Shown piece by piece: positions 5,972 to 6,096 of a stretch of DNA of 6,096 nt. This stretch comes from Methylocystaceae bacterium. Lineage in GTDB: Bacteria > Pseudomonadota > Alphaproteobacteria > Rhizobiales > Beijerinckiaceae. Position 1 is the stretch's first letter. The number at the start of each line of letters is the position of its first letter. The stretch covers positions 1-6,096 of the forward strand of contig PLZT01000468.1 of the NCBI GenBank assembly GCA_003152255.1, written 5' to 3'. Under the pieces are notes generated by a model. It had not been told where the DNA came from. It made no database searches and worked only from the letters and a program-made list of their open reading frames with translations. The position numbers were made by a program, and so were the translations under genes.

Positions 5972-6096
5972 ATGACAGTCAAAAGAAGGCCTCTGTGGAT
6001 AAATCCGCAATTTCGTTCCAAATACAAGGCATTGAAAAATCGGAGTGTTTTCCGTGTGGAACTGCGGTGCGGATGCCACGCCGCGCTTGTCAAATG
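5972..6096 (+). CDS. Possible divergent gene, 5' part only
   Basis: An ATG at 5972-5974 opens a plus-strand frame that stays open to the window edge (41 codons). It is preceded at a five-base spacing by AAAGGA (5961-5966), a good ribosome-binding site. The peptide is basic, beginning MTVKRRPLWINPQFRS, with two cysteines in RCGCHAA near the window edge. I do not recognise a family. Third positions are only about half G or C, lower than in the ars genes, so this may be chance. If real, it is transcribed away from pstS, and the candidate ArsR operator would lie on its ribosome-binding site. The rest of the 5885-6096 interval, about 210 bases, holds only the pstS leader and this frame. Confidence 0.3.
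   Translation, partial: MTVKRRPLWINPQFRSKYKALKNRSVFRVELRCGCHAALVK

Noticed and set aside
5994..6013. ATAAATCC near 5999 as a third ArsR operator
   Set aside because: Only one half-site resembles the dyad at the arsR start. The matching GGATAT arm is missing.
6088..6093. Minus-strand TTGACA at the right edge as a pstS promoter
   Set aside because: No -10-like hexamer lies 15-19 bases downstream; that stretch is GC-rich.

Overview
The window carries a compact arsenic-resistance operon on the minus strand, preceded in the same direction by a gene for a periplasmic phosphate-binding protein. The high G+C content, the high GC at third codon positions and the protein types suggest a Gram-negative proteobacterium, probably an alphaproteobacterium. 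That placement is inferred from general resemblance only. No transposase, integrase, tRNA, rRNA or CRISPR array is visible.

Transcription of the main block runs right to left. The order is pstS (4907-5884), arsR (4495-4851), a low-molecular-weight-phosphatase-type arsC (3975-4502), a glutaredoxin-type arsC (3559-3978), arsD (3186-3542), arsA (1404-3176), acr3 (296-1378) and an undescribed 42-residue single-span membrane protein (138-266). From arsR onward the genes overlap by 4-8 bp or lie 9-29 bp apart, which is the pattern of a single transcript. At the left edge is a possible 3' end of a plus-strand gene (2-52). At the right edge is an open plus-strand frame (5972-6096) that starts divergently from pstS.

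As a system, arsenate that enters through phosphate uptake is reduced to arsenite by two unrelated arsenate reductases. ArsD collects the arsenite and hands it to the ArsA ATPase. The membrane carrier here is Acr3 rather than ArsB. ArsR senses arsenite through a C-terminal cysteine cluster and represses the operon. PstS may help the cell keep importing phosphate under arsenate stress, although no pstCAB is in the window.

The most interesting signals are these. First, a 22-bp imperfect dyad overlaps the arsR start, and a second copy (16 of 22 positions identical, same dyad centre) lies upstream of pstS, suggesting ArsR controls both. Second, the small membrane protein at the end of the operon is unexplained. 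Third, in this PstS the position matching the phosphate/arsenate-discriminating Asp of classical PstS appears to be Ser or Arg. Several gene starts are given downstream of the longest open frame, where a ribosome-binding site supports the shorter form.
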